A DNA stretch of 64,000 nucleotides from Agaribacillus aureus. GTDB taxonomy: Bacteria > Bacteroidota > Bacteroidia > Cytophagales > Cyclobacteriaceae. Made by a program: the position numbers and the translations under genes. The DNA lies in assembly GCA_030442055.1 (NCBI GenBank), contig JAUJEB010000001.1:186001-250000 (forward strand), read 5' to 3'. This document shows positions 55,232-64,000 of this stretch, one piece after another (position 1 is the stretch's first letter; every line of letters begins with the position of its first letter). Under the pieces are notes generated by a model that was not told the origin of the DNA, did not search any database, and worked only from the letters and a program-made list of their open reading frames with translations.

Positions 55232-56180
55232 TGAACACCTCTCTTCCTGCCTGACCTGGAGAGGTATTGCAGCTTCTTGGAACCTTTACAATCTATCTAT
55301 CTCTCATTCAGTTATTTACATATTTTTCTACAAAAAGATATAATTTTTTCAAATTTTATTAACAATAAGATTGACATTAATGTAATTAATTATTAACATT
55401 ACATTATCAATTAACAAACATAGCTCGTTGATTGATACAGTCAATTAATCATGGTCTGGATGAGGATAGGGCTCATTTTTTAATTTACGGATAACTTTTA
55501 GAAAGTCAATTTTTTTAACTCATAGCACGGCCCTATCCAAATCCTACAGACTTTGTTGAAGTTTAACGAATAATTATTGGGGGATAGTTGCGATTTTGAA
55601 TCGCTGGCAAGAGCGTCGATAGTTTGGTGTATAAAAATAGGTTAGCCATCAAGCCGAAGCTTCTTTGCCAAAGAATGCCTCATTTTGAGGCATTCTTGAC
55701 TTTTGACTTTATTGACTTAACCGCCTGACCCTTTTAATACTACCAATTGTCTTGTTGATAATTTGGGCGACAGGGTCCGTGGTACAAATACAAGTGTTTG
55801 TGTGGCAGATATTATTGCAGGTATTATTCCGGTTTTAATGGTCTAATCAAAGGGAGGCACCTTCGATTGTTCCGATTAGGACATTAGCGTCATTGCAGGG
55901 ATAATGTGATCCAACTTCATTTGGTTCATCATTTTCAAATTTCGACCAAAAGTATGCTTCATAGATTGGAAACTTGCTTTTTGGATCTCTATCTCTGGTA
56001 TTGGTAAAAAGTCCGATAACCTAATGATAACATGGTAATAACCTGCATGATGATAACCTGATTATATAGGACATTGCAGAAGACAATATAACAATTTCCT
56101 TTCAACAAAGGTGGCTTTGGGCTTGGTCTGACCTTTTGGTCGGATTAAGCCAGGCCATTTTTCTTAAGACTAACCCCGCT
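55232..56180. other. Gene-poor stretch with decayed coding sequence
   Basis: About 950 bp without an intact gene. Minus strand 55847-56020 is an open frame of 57 codons without a start; it reads like real protein (FPIYEAYFWSKFENDEPN) and ends with a stop at 55847. Other open frames overlap near 55700-55830 on both strands. The upstream part is AT-rich. A tandem-like run of GGTTATCATCATG and GGTTATTACCATG variants lies at 56010-56065. I read this as a relic of a gene broken by frameshifts. Confidence 0.4.
55671..55697. terminator. Orphan hairpin, terminator-like
   Basis: A perfect 12-bp stem AAGAATGCCTCA/TGAGGCATTCTT with a 3-nt loop, followed on the plus strand by GACTTTTGACTTTATT. No intact gene ends nearby, so it may serve a decayed gene or a small transcript. 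Confidence 0.45.
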
Positions 56181-57095
56181 TTAGGTTCGATCTATAATGT
56201 CCACGATAAAGAAACCGTCGTTACCAAAATCCTGGTAAAGTGGCATGAATATCAAACCATCACATGTCGCCTTGATATCTCCGGATCTGTCATGAGCCAG
56301 AATTTCTCCCTTTCTAATTTCCTGAAAGTTATGATAACCCGGTTTCATCTTAAAAAAATTACCGTCTTCAACCCAATGCCGATATTTTACTGTTACCAGG
56401 TGGGGAAGGTTTTTAGAAAAATCAGCCGTAATCTTATCATAACTGGAAAAACCATTCACATGCTCGGAAGTAACTGCCTCACAGGCCTTTAATAATTCCC
56501 AAATACCTGCTGTGTGGAGGTTTAGCGCATGATCGCTTCCAATAAGCCCTCCCTCAAAGGCAAATGATAAAAAGCCAAGGTCATGCATAAACTTTAGCAG
56601 CGTTCCCTGTAAATATTTGTCAAGATCTACGACAATTGGCAGTTTTAAAACCTTGACGACATGATTATCGGCTTCATCTTCGGGGATTATAATAAAATTT
56701 CCATTGTCAGAGGACGTGGTATGGAGATCAACAAAAATCCTTTTACGGTAATCGCCCTGACTCTCTTTTTCCAGCGCTGTCATTAAAGACAATGCTTCCT
56801 GGCTTTCAACGGCGTTTTGCCAGCCACTGTTCCCACTTTTCAGGCTGCTAATAAAGGCGGGATCCCAGCACCGATTGAGATCAAAATCTACATAACGGCT
56901 GTATTGTCTCAAAGCTGATAAATTACCGGATATGCCAACAATCTTGCCTTTTACCGGTACATTTTGGTGCCTTAATGTCTCAAAAACATTGGAAATTGCC
57001 TTGACTCCCGCAATCTCATTTCCATGAAGTCCTCCTACAAAAATAATCAGTGGCCCTCCTTCCTCTCCTTCTATTTTACCCAGTATTCTATTCAT
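56181..57095 (-). CDS. Succinylglutamate desuccinylase/aspartoacylase-family deacylase
   Basis: A 304-residue zinc carboxypeptidase-fold (M14-like) enzyme that removes an acyl group from an N-acyl amino acid or a related amide. Metal ligands are in GGLHGNEIAG (His and Glu, about 22-25) and VDLHTTSSDNG (His), and a catalytic Glu is in LSFAFEGGLIG. A beta-rich C-terminal lobe with lipoyl-like turns (HDRSGDIKATCDGLIFMPLY) is typical for the subfamily. It starts 4 bp after the GCS2-CBS gene, so the two are surely co-transcribed. The ligase and the deacylase may make and break the same amide. Confidence 0.88.
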   Translation of the reverse strand: MNRILGKIEGEEGGPLIIFVGGLHGNEIAGVKAISNVFETLRHQNVPVKGKIVGISGNLSALRQYSRYVDFDLNRCWDPAFISSLKSGNSGWQNAVESQEALSLMTALEKESQGDYRKRIFVDLHTTSSDNGNFIIIPEDEADNHVVKVLKLPIVVDLDKYLQGTLLKFMHDLGFLSFAFEGGLIGSDHALNLHTAGIWELLKACEAVTSEHVNGFSSYDKITADFSKNLPHLVTVKYRHWVEDGNFFKMKPGYHNFQEIRKGEILAHDRSGDIKATCDGLIFMPLYQDFGNDGFFIVDIIDRT

Positions 57096-57099
57096 TCTG

Positions 57100-59028
57100 T
57101 CACTTGATACCTTTTTCTTTTAATATATTTAAGAGACTTCCTGTAATGTTGATAAAATTTCCTTCCGAAACAACACCCACCAATTTTCCATTGTTCACTA
57201 CCGGAAGGCAACCTATACTTTTCTCCCTCATTAAATTCATGGCCTCAATAATAGTAGCATTAGGTGAAATGGTAATGGGATTCTTAATCATCAGATCATT
57301 TACAGTTTTCTCTTTCTCCTCTCTCAGTTTGTGTTTAATACAAAAATAGCGCAAAAGCATTCTGGAAGTAATCAATCCGGTTAATTTTCCTTTTTCATCT
57401 TCTACCGGAGTATATCTAATCTTCTGCCAATCCATAATATCGGCCACTAATTCCGGTATATCGTCTTTGTGCACTGTAAAGATATCAGTGGTCATAAATT
57501 CTTCTACTAAAATTTTTGAAGGATGCCAGTTATCAATATCATTCATACTCGCTTCCTTCCACTGATGCACCGGGATACCTTTTTTCTGATTTTCCACCAT
57601 CGATGAGGACAATGTTATCATGATTTCCTCTTTGGTTTTATGCTCTTTCGATAATTTCGAGAAAGAATTCAACAGCCAGGTGGTCCCATTTTGCTGGGCC
57701 TTGTTCCGTTCTTCAATGACCTCGAGATACCGGTCAATATCTTCTTTAGCGACATTGTTGTTTTCCAGCCCTTCGCGGGCTATTGGTAATAATTCGTTTT
57801 TAATTAACTTTCTGACGCTTAGCTTCCTGTTATTAAACCACTTTACCTCGCTATTAATTCCATTAAATGAAGTGGCCATGAAATTTGATTTGGCGTCATC
57901 AAAATCCATCAGCTGATCCACATTTGGGTAGTGGTTACCAAAAGCATTCATTAGTCCCAGCCAAAAGGCTGCATTGGCAACCTCATCAATAACACTTGGC
58001 CCGGCAGGTAATACCCGGTTTTCAATTCTGAAATGGGGCTTGCCGTTGCTGCTAATACCATAACAGGGCCGGTTCCAGCGGTATACAGTCGAGTTGTGGA
58101 TTGTTAAAGCCCTCAGCTTAGGTGTGATGCCTTCATCCAGTAATTGCATGACATCCTTTTCCAGTTGCGTCATCAACATTACCCTAAACCGCACAATATC
58201 CTCTTTATACAGGTCCAAAATGGAGTTTTGCAACCATTTACTGCCAAAGGTCACCCTTGGGCTTCTATCTCTCAGATGCTCACTGGTGACTCTGGTATCG
58301 ATTGATTGCTGAAATAATGCGACCCGTGTTTCGCTCCACAATCTTTTGCCAAAAAGTAATGGAGAATTTGAAGCGATCGCAATGGTAGGTGCTGTCAGTA
58401 CCTGGGCGATGTTATACTTTTCAACAAACTCTTCCGGTCTTACCTGCAGGTGCACCTGGAAACTTGTATTACAAGCTTCCAACATGGCCGAATCATGTTT
58501 TAAATTAAGCTCATCGATTCCTTTGATCCTCAGCTCATATATTCTCCCTCGCAATTTACTAATGGCTTTCATTAAGGCGTGATACCGCTGTAATGGGGTC
58601 AGGTTATCCATTTCCATATCAAATTTTCTCAGCGTGGGCAATATACCTGTGATAAGAAAATCGATATCCATGCTATTCGCCGTTTTTCTGAGCTTTTCCA
58701 GGAGGGCGTTAATATTGTTTTCAAGTGTTGAAAAACAGTTGGCGGTGAAGTCCAAAGGCGGCAGGTTGGCCTCTATATTAAATTTGGCCAGTTCGGTGGT
58801 AAAGTTTTCATCATCGAGTTTCTCCAATAACTCCATGGCCACCGGAGCGGGCTTGTAATATTGATCTATCAGGCAGATCTCCTGTTCCGCACCAATCCGT
58901 GCCGGGCTATCATCAAACCAATCCTCTTCAATCATTCTTTCCAAGGCTTGCACATCCAGCAACAACCGCTTGGTAAAATCATTGAGCTGTTTCTGCGTAG
59001 TTACCAACTTTACATTAAGATCGCCCAT
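57100..59028 (-). CDS. GCS2-type glutamate-cysteine ligase-like enzyme fused to a C-terminal CBS pair
   Basis: A 642-residue two-part protein. Residues ~1-480 are a glutamate-cysteine ligase family 2 (carboxylate-amine ligase) domain: RIGAEQEICLID near the N-terminus, FNIEANLPPL, the conserved CNTSFQVHLQV, and HFRIENRVLPAGPSVIDEVA. Residues ~505-640 are two CBS motifs (MTTDIFTVHKDDIPELVADI with LTGLITSRMLL; MIKNPITISPNATIIEAMNL with LVGVVSEGNFI), which usually bind adenosyl ligands and so suggest control by energy charge or by AdoMet. Substrates are unknown; plain glutathione synthesis is not implied. It is 4 bp upstream of a deacylase and 56 bp downstream of a sulfatase. Confidence 0.88.
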   Translation of the reverse strand: MGDLNVKLVTTQKQLNDFTKRLLLDVQALERMIEEDWFDDSPARIGAEQEICLIDQYYKPAPVAMELLEKLDDENFTTELAKFNIEANLPPLDFTANCFSTLENNINALLEKLRKTANSMDIDFLITGILPTLRKFDMEMDNLTPLQRYHALMKAISKLRGRIYELRIKGIDELNLKHDSAMLEACNTSFQVHLQVRPEEFVEKYNIAQVLTAPTIAIASNSPLLFGKRLWSETRVALFQQSIDTRVTSEHLRDRSPRVTFGSKWLQNSILDLYKEDIVRFRVMLMTQLEKDVMQLLDEGITPKLRALTIHNSTVYRWNRPCYGISSNGKPHFRIENRVLPAGPSVIDEVANAAFWLGLMNAFGNHYPNVDQLMDFDDAKSNFMATSFNGINSEVKWFNNRKLSVRKLIKNELLPIAREGLENNNVAKEDIDRYLEVIEERNKAQQNGTTWLLNSFSKLSKEHKTKEEIMITLSSSMVENQKKGIPVHQWKEASMNDIDNWHPSKILVEEFMTTDIFTVHKDDIPELVADIMDWQKIRYTPVEDEKGKLTGLITSRMLLRYFCIKHKLREEKEKTVNDLMIKNPITISPNATIIEAMNLMREKSIGCLPVVNNGKLVGVVSEGNFINITGSLLNILKEKGIK

Positions 59029-59084
59029 GTCATTGACGGTTTATTTTAAAAATTATAATTTAAATATTTTCCCTGGAAATGGTC

Positions 59085-60896
59085 TTATCCGGCTTTACTT
59101 ACTTTTTTCAGGCGCAGACCTTTTAACTCCATTTTTCCATTCCACTGGGAGGCGTTAACATTGATTTTCAACGTTTGTTTTCCCTTTTCCAGGTCCATGT
59201 TTCCAATAACCACACTTTTCCAATTTTTTTCGTAGACTTCTCCCCTGTCTACCCGATCATGGCTTGATAAATTTGGCGAGAAAAAGGCCTGGATAACCGT
59301 ATGTCGAATCACTTTCTGATTGGTGCGCGCCTCGATGTTAGCGCCTACCATTTCATCGCTAATATTCAATTGTGCGGCTAATTCATACAAGCCATCTTCT
59401 TCAACTTCCAATTCCCACGATACGGTATCGAGGGGACTGCTCCATCCCGTAATCCAGTCATTGGCCCAGCCCATGCCACCTTTAAAGTTTAATTTTCCAT
59501 GAATACTGGCCTCGGGGGCCGGTAATTCTATTTCGGGAGCGGCATCAAAACCAACAGGAATGGGCGGTGGTTCAACACCTTGGGCAGTAACATCAGTAAA
59601 CCAATTATCAAATGCCCTTTTTAAGCTTTCAGCAACCTCGGGTTCCTTTTCGGCCACATTGTTTTTCTGGCCTGGATCTTCCGTCATATTGAACAAATAC
59701 AAGTTATCGTTCTGATCAACAACCAACCTGTAATTATTATCTCTGACTGCTCCTGCCCTGGTCAGATCTTTATTGGGCTTATAGCTATAAATCCGGCGAT
59801 CAGGCCAGCCGTCAGCATCGCCATTTATAAGCGGCACCAAACTTCTCCCGTCCAGTTGCAAATCTTGCGGTAGCTTGATTTCACACCATTCTGCAATGGT
59901 CGGAAGTAGATCAATGTGTGCACTAATAGTGGGAATCCTGGTATTTGCCGGGATCTTTCCCGGCCATCTTATAAAGAGCGGTACCCGTACCCCACCTTCA
60001 TCCACACTTGCTTTGATACCTTTCATACCCCCATTGTAACGATGGCCATTAGGACCGTTGTCGGTTAAAAACAGCACAATAGTATTTTCTTCCAAATGCA
60101 ATGCTTCCAGCTTGTCCAAAACCCTTCCTACGTTCAAGTCAATATTTTCGCACATGGCATAAACACAGGCATCTTTGTTATTCAATCCCAGGGCTTTGTA
60201 CTTATCATAAAGTGAATCTGGCACCTGAAAGGGACTATGAGGGGTATTGTAAGGAAGATAGCATAAAAAGGGGGTGTTCTGGTTTTCCTCTATAAACTGC
60301 AAGGCTTTATCTGTCAGCACATCTGCTATATAACCTGAAGTTGCCACTTCTTCCTGGTTGTGCCGCAAGGTGGTATTAAAATAGTTATTCCAATGCCCTG
60401 CAGAAAACCCAAAAAACTCATCAAATCCCTGCCCCAAGGGATCATTTGGATACTGTTCTCCATTGTGCCACTTGCCGAAAATACCTGTTTTGTAGCCATG
60501 GCTTTTTAAAAGTTCGGCCAGGGTTAATTCTTCACTCCGCATCACCTCCTTACGGTGGGTCACCCAGCTGGTTCCAGTGCGAAGCGCATAACGCCCTGTC
60601 AGCAGACTGGCCCTGGTTGGTGCACAAACGGGGCTCACATAAAAATTAAGAAAACTAACGGATTCAGTATGCAGGGTATCAAGGTTGGGCGTGTGTATTA
60701 TCTTATTTCCATGGGATGACAGGTCGCCCCATCCCTGATCATCAGTTAGTATTAATACAATATTGGGTTTTTGCACATCGTCAACCCGCTCATTATGAGA
60801 TTGGTTTTCCGTACAAAAATTAAGCATTGTGATTGCCAAAAGTGAATAAAGATAGATAGCTGGTTTGGTCAGTGAATAAGATTTAATTTTTAACAT
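59085..60896 (-). CDS. Arylsulfatase-type sulfatase, lipoprotein
   Basis: A 603-residue exported sulfatase (S1 family). The signal carries the lipobox LNFC. The first metal site is NIVLILTDDQGWGDL, the formylglycine motif is CAPTR in SPVCAPTRASLLTGR (Cys-type, needing an anaerobic or oxidative maturase elsewhere), and the later site is LFLTDNGPNGHRYNGGMKG. From about 440 a beta-sandwich follows (VSWELEVEEDGLYELAAQLN), reminiscent of a carbohydrate-binding domain. It hydrolyses sulfate esters of glycans or aryl compounds. It may start the operon with the GCS2-CBS and deacylase genes, but the functional link is unclear. Confidence 0.92.
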   Translation of the reverse strand: MLKIKSYSLTKPAIYLYSLLAITMLNFCTENQSHNERVDDVQKPNIVLILTDDQGWGDLSSHGNKIIHTPNLDTLHTESVSFLNFYVSPVCAPTRASLLTGRYALRTGTSWVTHRKEVMRSEELTLAELLKSHGYKTGIFGKWHNGEQYPNDPLGQGFDEFFGFSAGHWNNYFNTTLRHNQEEVATSGYIADVLTDKALQFIEENQNTPFLCYLPYNTPHSPFQVPDSLYDKYKALGLNNKDACVYAMCENIDLNVGRVLDKLEALHLEENTIVLFLTDNGPNGHRYNGGMKGIKASVDEGGVRVPLFIRWPGKIPANTRIPTISAHIDLLPTIAEWCEIKLPQDLQLDGRSLVPLINGDADGWPDRRIYSYKPNKDLTRAGAVRDNNYRLVVDQNDNLYLFNMTEDPGQKNNVAEKEPEVAESLKRAFDNWFTDVTAQGVEPPPIPVGFDAAPEIELPAPEASIHGKLNFKGGMGWANDWITGWSSPLDTVSWELEVEEDGLYELAAQLNISDEMVGANIEARTNQKVIRHTVIQAFFSPNLSSHDRVDRGEVYEKNWKSVVIGNMDLEKGKQTLKINVNASQWNGKMELKGLRLKKVSKAG

Positions 60897-61004
60897 TCGA
60901 AGGCTTATATAAAAAACTTGATTTCAGAAAGTTGTTACAACAATTTAACTAAATTCGCGCAATAAAGCTGAATAATTTAATTAATCAACCAAAATTGTTT
61001 CATA

Positions 61005-61877
61005 ATGCACCGGTGTATTTATTTTATTTTGTTGATATGGTCAGGGAATTTATACGGGCAGAGCGGCAGCGAGATTTATCTTTTTGATCTGTCAAGTGAT
61101 ATCCGTAATGTGACCATCTCCAATCCAAGAAACATCAGCCAGCGTCCCGGCTATGACAATCAACCTCATTTTTATGACAATGGGAAAAAGGTATTGTTCA
61201 CTTCTATGGAGGATAATAATCAGACTAATATTTACAGTCACCAGATCAAGTCCGGAAAGACAAGAAAAGTTTTCAACACCACGGTAAGCGAATACTCTCC
61301 CACACCAATTGATAATGGCAAATATTTCACCTGCGTGGTTGTAGAAGAAAATGGAGATCAAAGATTATGGCGATACAAGATCAACGGAAAGGAAAGATCA
61401 CCGGTTTTTAAAAGCATCAACTTTGTAGGGTATCACTGCCGGATCGATGAGCACCGGATCGGATTGTTTATCCTGGGTGATCCCAATACGTTGCAAATTG
61501 GTAATAAAGTAACCGGCAATTCACTCTATGTTACTGAAAAAATCGGGCGATCAATGCAGTTGATACCCGGGGAGGAGGCGCTACTTGCCTTTGTACAAAA
61601 AAAAGATTCGGCCCATTGGATGATCAGATCCCTGGATCCGAATAATTTGGCTATGAATGATATTATTGAAACTTTACCAGGGTCGGAAGACTTTTGCATT
61701 ACCGGCGATGGCAATATTTTGATGGCGCAGGGAAACACATTATTTAAATACAATATAAAAACGGATATTGATTGGTCCAAAGTGGCTGATTTAACTGACC
61801 ACGGTATTAAAAACCATTGTAGCCGCCTGGCAGTCAGCGCTAACGACATGAAGCTGGCCATTGTTGTCAGGGAATGA
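61005..61877 (+). CDS. Secreted TolB-like/PD40 beta-propeller protein
   Basis: A 290-residue protein with a signal peptide (MHRCIYFILLIWSGNLYGQ). It carries WD40-like PD40 repeats of the TolB type (ISQRPGYDNQPHFYDNGKKV, YSPTPIDNGKYFTCVVVEE, LTDHGIKNHCSRLAVSANDM). The fold suggests a small periplasmic propeller used for binding. It is divergent from the sulfatase, with 108 bp between, and convergent with the 563-aa gene, 3 bp apart. No enzymatic residues seen. Confidence 0.8.
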   Translation: MHRCIYFILLIWSGNLYGQSGSEIYLFDLSSDIRNVTISNPRNISQRPGYDNQPHFYDNGKKVLFTSMEDNNQTNIYSHQIKSGKTRKVFNTTVSEYSPTPIDNGKYFTCVVVEENGDQRLWRYKINGKERSPVFKSINFVGYHCRIDEHRIGLFILGDPNTLQIGNKVTGNSLYVTEKIGRSMQLIPGEEALLAFVQKKDSAHWMIRSLDPNNLAMNDIIETLPGSEDFCITGDGNILMAQGNTLFKYNIKTDIDWSKVADLTDHGIKNHCSRLAVSANDMKLAIVVRE

Positions 61878-61880
61878 TTG

Positions 61881-63572
61881 TTAACTAAGAATTTTGCTGA
61901 GAATTTGCACGGTTATCAGATAAGTTGGCCTGACGCCATCTTCACCCAGACTGCCTGAGGCTAAAGTTTTGCCGGTTATCAAAGGATTATCAGAGGCATA
62001 ATAAGCATATCTCAACTTGACTGTTTTTTTGATGCTATTTCTGATCTTAGAGGCAGATTGGATGGCTTTTTGGTAATGCGCCCCTTCCATCTCCAGTCCT
62101 ATTGCCTTCCAGGAAGATTTAAGGAAGTATTCCAGCACATCCTTATTTTGTAATGATGTGCCCAAAACAGTTACCATCGGGCCCTCAAATACCTGTAAAT
62201 TATGTCCTTCAAAATCTTGTTTGGAAAATTCATTATCGATGGGGTAATTGTCAGCTGTACCTTCAAAAATATGGGAAGTTGCCACCATAATATCGCTTTT
62301 TTGTCCGGTTAATATACCGGCCTTACCCATGATTGAAATAGAATCCACCTTCAGTGGGTATTCCTTACCTTTCTTCTCAAAAGGTCTCAGCAATTCATCC
62401 ATGGTTTCAAAAGCCTGTTCGCCGAAAGCATAGTCCATGACCAGAATAACAGGCTTATGATCGGCAATTTTCTTTTTGTCCACCGAAATCTCCGCAGGCA
62501 GGGCATCGATATCCATTTTGCCGGTATCAATAATTTGCACCGCCAGGTTTGTACCCGATTGATCCGGGATTTCAAATAAACCATTATTGCGGGCATACTT
62601 TTTAACGCGTTCTCTCAGTTTTTCATTTTTAACCAGGCTGAGCTGCTTGGCAATGATTTCCAGCTTATTGGTTTTTAGGCTATTTCTCAACACTTTGTAA
62701 CCGTACAGGGCATTGACAACGCTGTGCAGGTTGGAGCTAATAATATGAATGGGCCGCTGTAATAAATCATTTTCACTTAAATAGTTTTTGATATTATTGG
62801 CCCACAGGTCGCCATAGACATGGTGCCCAATTCGCTCCCTTAAGGTCGATGAAAAATTTATTTCCCGATCTCCATCGCCTGTCTCTTCATCAATAGCCAG
62901 TTTTCCAAGCCAATAAATGGTATGGAAAAGACTATTACGGTTTTTGTTTTCATAAAAACTGTCGCCTGCTTTAGCGGTTTCTTCATAAGTCCTGCCGATG
63001 GCTGTACTTAAGTAAGTGTACGCTATTTCCCTGTTAAATTCCTTTCCTTGATCTTCTTTTGTAATAATATCTTCCAACTTAAGCCAGGCCTGTGTTTTTC
63101 TACCTTTTTGATCCAGACTGTGGCGTTTAATTTTTTCAGCTTCAATATAGATGAAAGTGAGGTGTGTCAGTATATCATAGATATCACTTCTTCCCCTGGT
63201 CAGTTCAATGTACATTTGGTCGTGGTCCACCCTATAACAATTCCTTCTGCGCTTCAAAGGGATGATAGCCTCAAAATTAGTCTTATCCAGCCCCTCTCTT
63301 GAAATCAATCGAATAAACCGGCATTCCTCAATTCCTTTTGGGAGTCTGTCCATTACATAAAGCAACCCGTCAAGTTCTACCTTTTCATTATCCGCGATCA
63401 GTCCGTAAATCTCCGGTCTCAGCGTTAATAGCGCCTGTATCAAAGACTCGCCGGAAAGCCCCAAGGGCTTATATCCTCCTCTGATAAATAGATGACGCAT
63501 AATAATATACAACCGCTCGATAGCGGATCTGGACTCTTGCGCGCGGCTGCGTTTAATAGGATCTTTATACAT
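61881..63572 (-). CDS. 563-aa conserved-type protein with a nucleosidase/phosphorylase-like C-terminus
   Basis: I do not recognise the full-length family. It has no signal peptide or membrane segment, so it is cytoplasmic. Residues 1-300 are mostly helical and basic. From ~370 the protein resembles the purine phosphorylase/MTA-SAH nucleosidase superfamily: VILVMDYAFGEQAFETMDEL, ISIMGKAGILTGQKSDIMVA, FEGPMVTVLGTS, and IGLEMEGAHYQKAI, where EMEG is the ribose-binding motif, then YYASDNPL near the end. This suggests a nucleosidase-like activity or a nucleotide-sensing role. The stop is 3 bp from the stop of the convergent propeller gene. Confidence 0.65.
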   Translation of the reverse strand: MYKDPIKRSRAQESRSAIERLYIIMRHLFIRGGYKPLGLSGESLIQALLTLRPEIYGLIADNEKVELDGLLYVMDRLPKGIEECRFIRLISREGLDKTNFEAIIPLKRRRNCYRVDHDQMYIELTRGRSDIYDILTHLTFIYIEAEKIKRHSLDQKGRKTQAWLKLEDIITKEDQGKEFNREIAYTYLSTAIGRTYEETAKAGDSFYENKNRNSLFHTIYWLGKLAIDEETGDGDREINFSSTLRERIGHHVYGDLWANNIKNYLSENDLLQRPIHIISSNLHSVVNALYGYKVLRNSLKTNKLEIIAKQLSLVKNEKLRERVKKYARNNGLFEIPDQSGTNLAVQIIDTGKMDIDALPAEISVDKKKIADHKPVILVMDYAFGEQAFETMDELLRPFEKKGKEYPLKVDSISIMGKAGILTGQKSDIMVATSHIFEGTADNYPIDNEFSKQDFEGHNLQVFEGPMVTVLGTSLQNKDVLEYFLKSSWKAIGLEMEGAHYQKAIQSASKIRNSIKKTVKLRYAYYASDNPLITGKTLASGSLGEDGVRPTYLITVQILSKILS

Positions 63573-64000
63573 GAATGTTAAGCAATAATTTCTTAATAAT
63601 ACAAAATCTTGTAGTTTCCTCCGGTGAATTATCAGGATTTAAGTAACCAATCGGTCTTTTCAAAAAAAAGAACTTATATGTTTACCACTTGAACATCCTA
63701 TTTACATTAATCAAATAAATTTTACTAATTATTTTTTGAAAACCGGGTTACCATTTCCCAGGGTCTCCATTAAGAATAACCCATTAGTAATAAGTTTTAT
63801 AAACTTTAAAAGACAGTTAGCAGGGAGTTCCAGCTAGCTGTTCTTTTTTTAACCCACCCTGACTTAATTATTCACCGATAAAAAATGGTTTTATATTACG
63901 CCATATTATATAATTGTTAAATCATCCACCCTTTTGCAACTTTCAAATTTACCCTAATAAAATTCTGTCTCCATTTAACGGTTCAATAGTTGTTACGGGT
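63573..64000. other. AT-rich intergenic region at the window edge
   Basis: About 430 bp upstream of the 563-aa gene. It holds that gene's promoter and, on the plus strand, a terminator-like hairpin at 63813 without an upstream plus-strand gene in this interval. No ORF of note. Confidence 0.4.
63813..63848 (+). terminator. Orphan intrinsic terminator
   Basis: ACAGTTAGC/GCTAGCTGT (one G-U pair) with an 11-nt loop is followed by TCTTTTTTT on the plus strand. No plus-strand gene ends here, so it may close a small RNA that starts in 63580-63780, or act as an attenuator for a gene beyond the window. Confidence 0.6.

Noticed and set aside
55700-55830. Cys-rich frame on the minus strand (NNTCNNICHTNTCIC) as a RiPP precursor
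   Set aside because: No start codon in frame, a stop directly before it, and the opposite strand is equally open; composition alone is not enough.
1-64000. Search for tRNA, rRNA, CRISPR arrays, integrases, transposases and phage genes
   Set aside because: None was seen by reading; the only mobile-like DNA is the short repeats at 36.8-38.5 kb.

Overview
The window looks like a chromosomal segment of a free-living Bacteroidota, most likely a Cytophagales relative (Fulvivirga or Flammeovirgaceae type). This rests on two SusC/SusD pairs, an ECF sigma/FecR pair with an STN-domain SusC, FG-GAP/ASPIC lipoproteins, GH97 and sulfatase enzymes, Bacteroidota-style ABC permeases without a local ATPase, and promoter-like TAnnTTTG elements close to start codons. 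I found no rRNA, tRNA, CRISPR array, transposase or phage module.

Layout. 1-3.1 kb: a small MscS channel and a secreted class C beta-lactamase-fold serine hydrolase. 3.2-10.3 kb (minus strand): a tight four-gene operon of aminotransferase, dicarboxylate/amino-acid symporter, secreted S41-like protein and secreted Asp-box propeller protein, which suggests peptide or amino-acid use. 10.6-16.5 kb: SusC/SusD pair 1, divergent from an unrecognised possible regulator; two perfect palindromes lie in the shared promoter region. 16.5-33.9 kb (minus strand): sigma factor and FecR, then a long apparent operon of STN-SusC, SusD, two tandem FG-GAP/ASPIC lipoproteins, a vanadium-haloperoxidase-fold lipoprotein and a GH97 glycosidase. 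The GH97 gene is broken by what looks like a single missing base.

34.3-38.6 kb: L-2-hydroxyglutarate oxidase and a Gfo/Idh/MocA oxidoreductase, then a repeat-rich patch. It holds one degenerate palindromic interspersed repeat and three copies of a ~180-bp element with inverted ends, which flank a two-gene cassette (67-aa HTH-like protein; 191-aa protein with an internal duplication) separated by a strong intrinsic terminator. 38.6-46.4 kb: two FtsX/MacB-type permeases divergent from an NtrC-type response regulator and its histidine kinase. The divergent region has a sigma-54-like promoter and a tandem 16-bp repeat that could be the activator site.

46.5-55.2 kb: two paralogous TPR proteins with one C-terminal membrane helix and no output domain, a 55-aa lipoprotein between them, a phosphotriesterase-family lipoprotein, a GT2 glycosyltransferase paired with a protein that resembles a stand-alone diverged lantibiotic-dehydratase C-terminal domain, a DoxX protein and a secreted TPR protein. 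55.2-56.2 kb holds decayed coding sequence. 56.2-63.6 kb: an aspartoacylase-like deacylase and a glutamate-cysteine-ligase-like enzyme fused to two CBS domains, a sulfatase, a TolB-like propeller protein and a 563-aa protein with a nucleosidase-like C-terminus.

The best candidates for something undescribed are the repeat-flanked two-gene cassette, the SpaB_C-like/GT2 pair, the GCS2-CBS/deacylase pair, and the operon that combines SusCD, ASPIC proteins, haloperoxidase and GH97. All family assignments were made by reading motifs; no database search was run.
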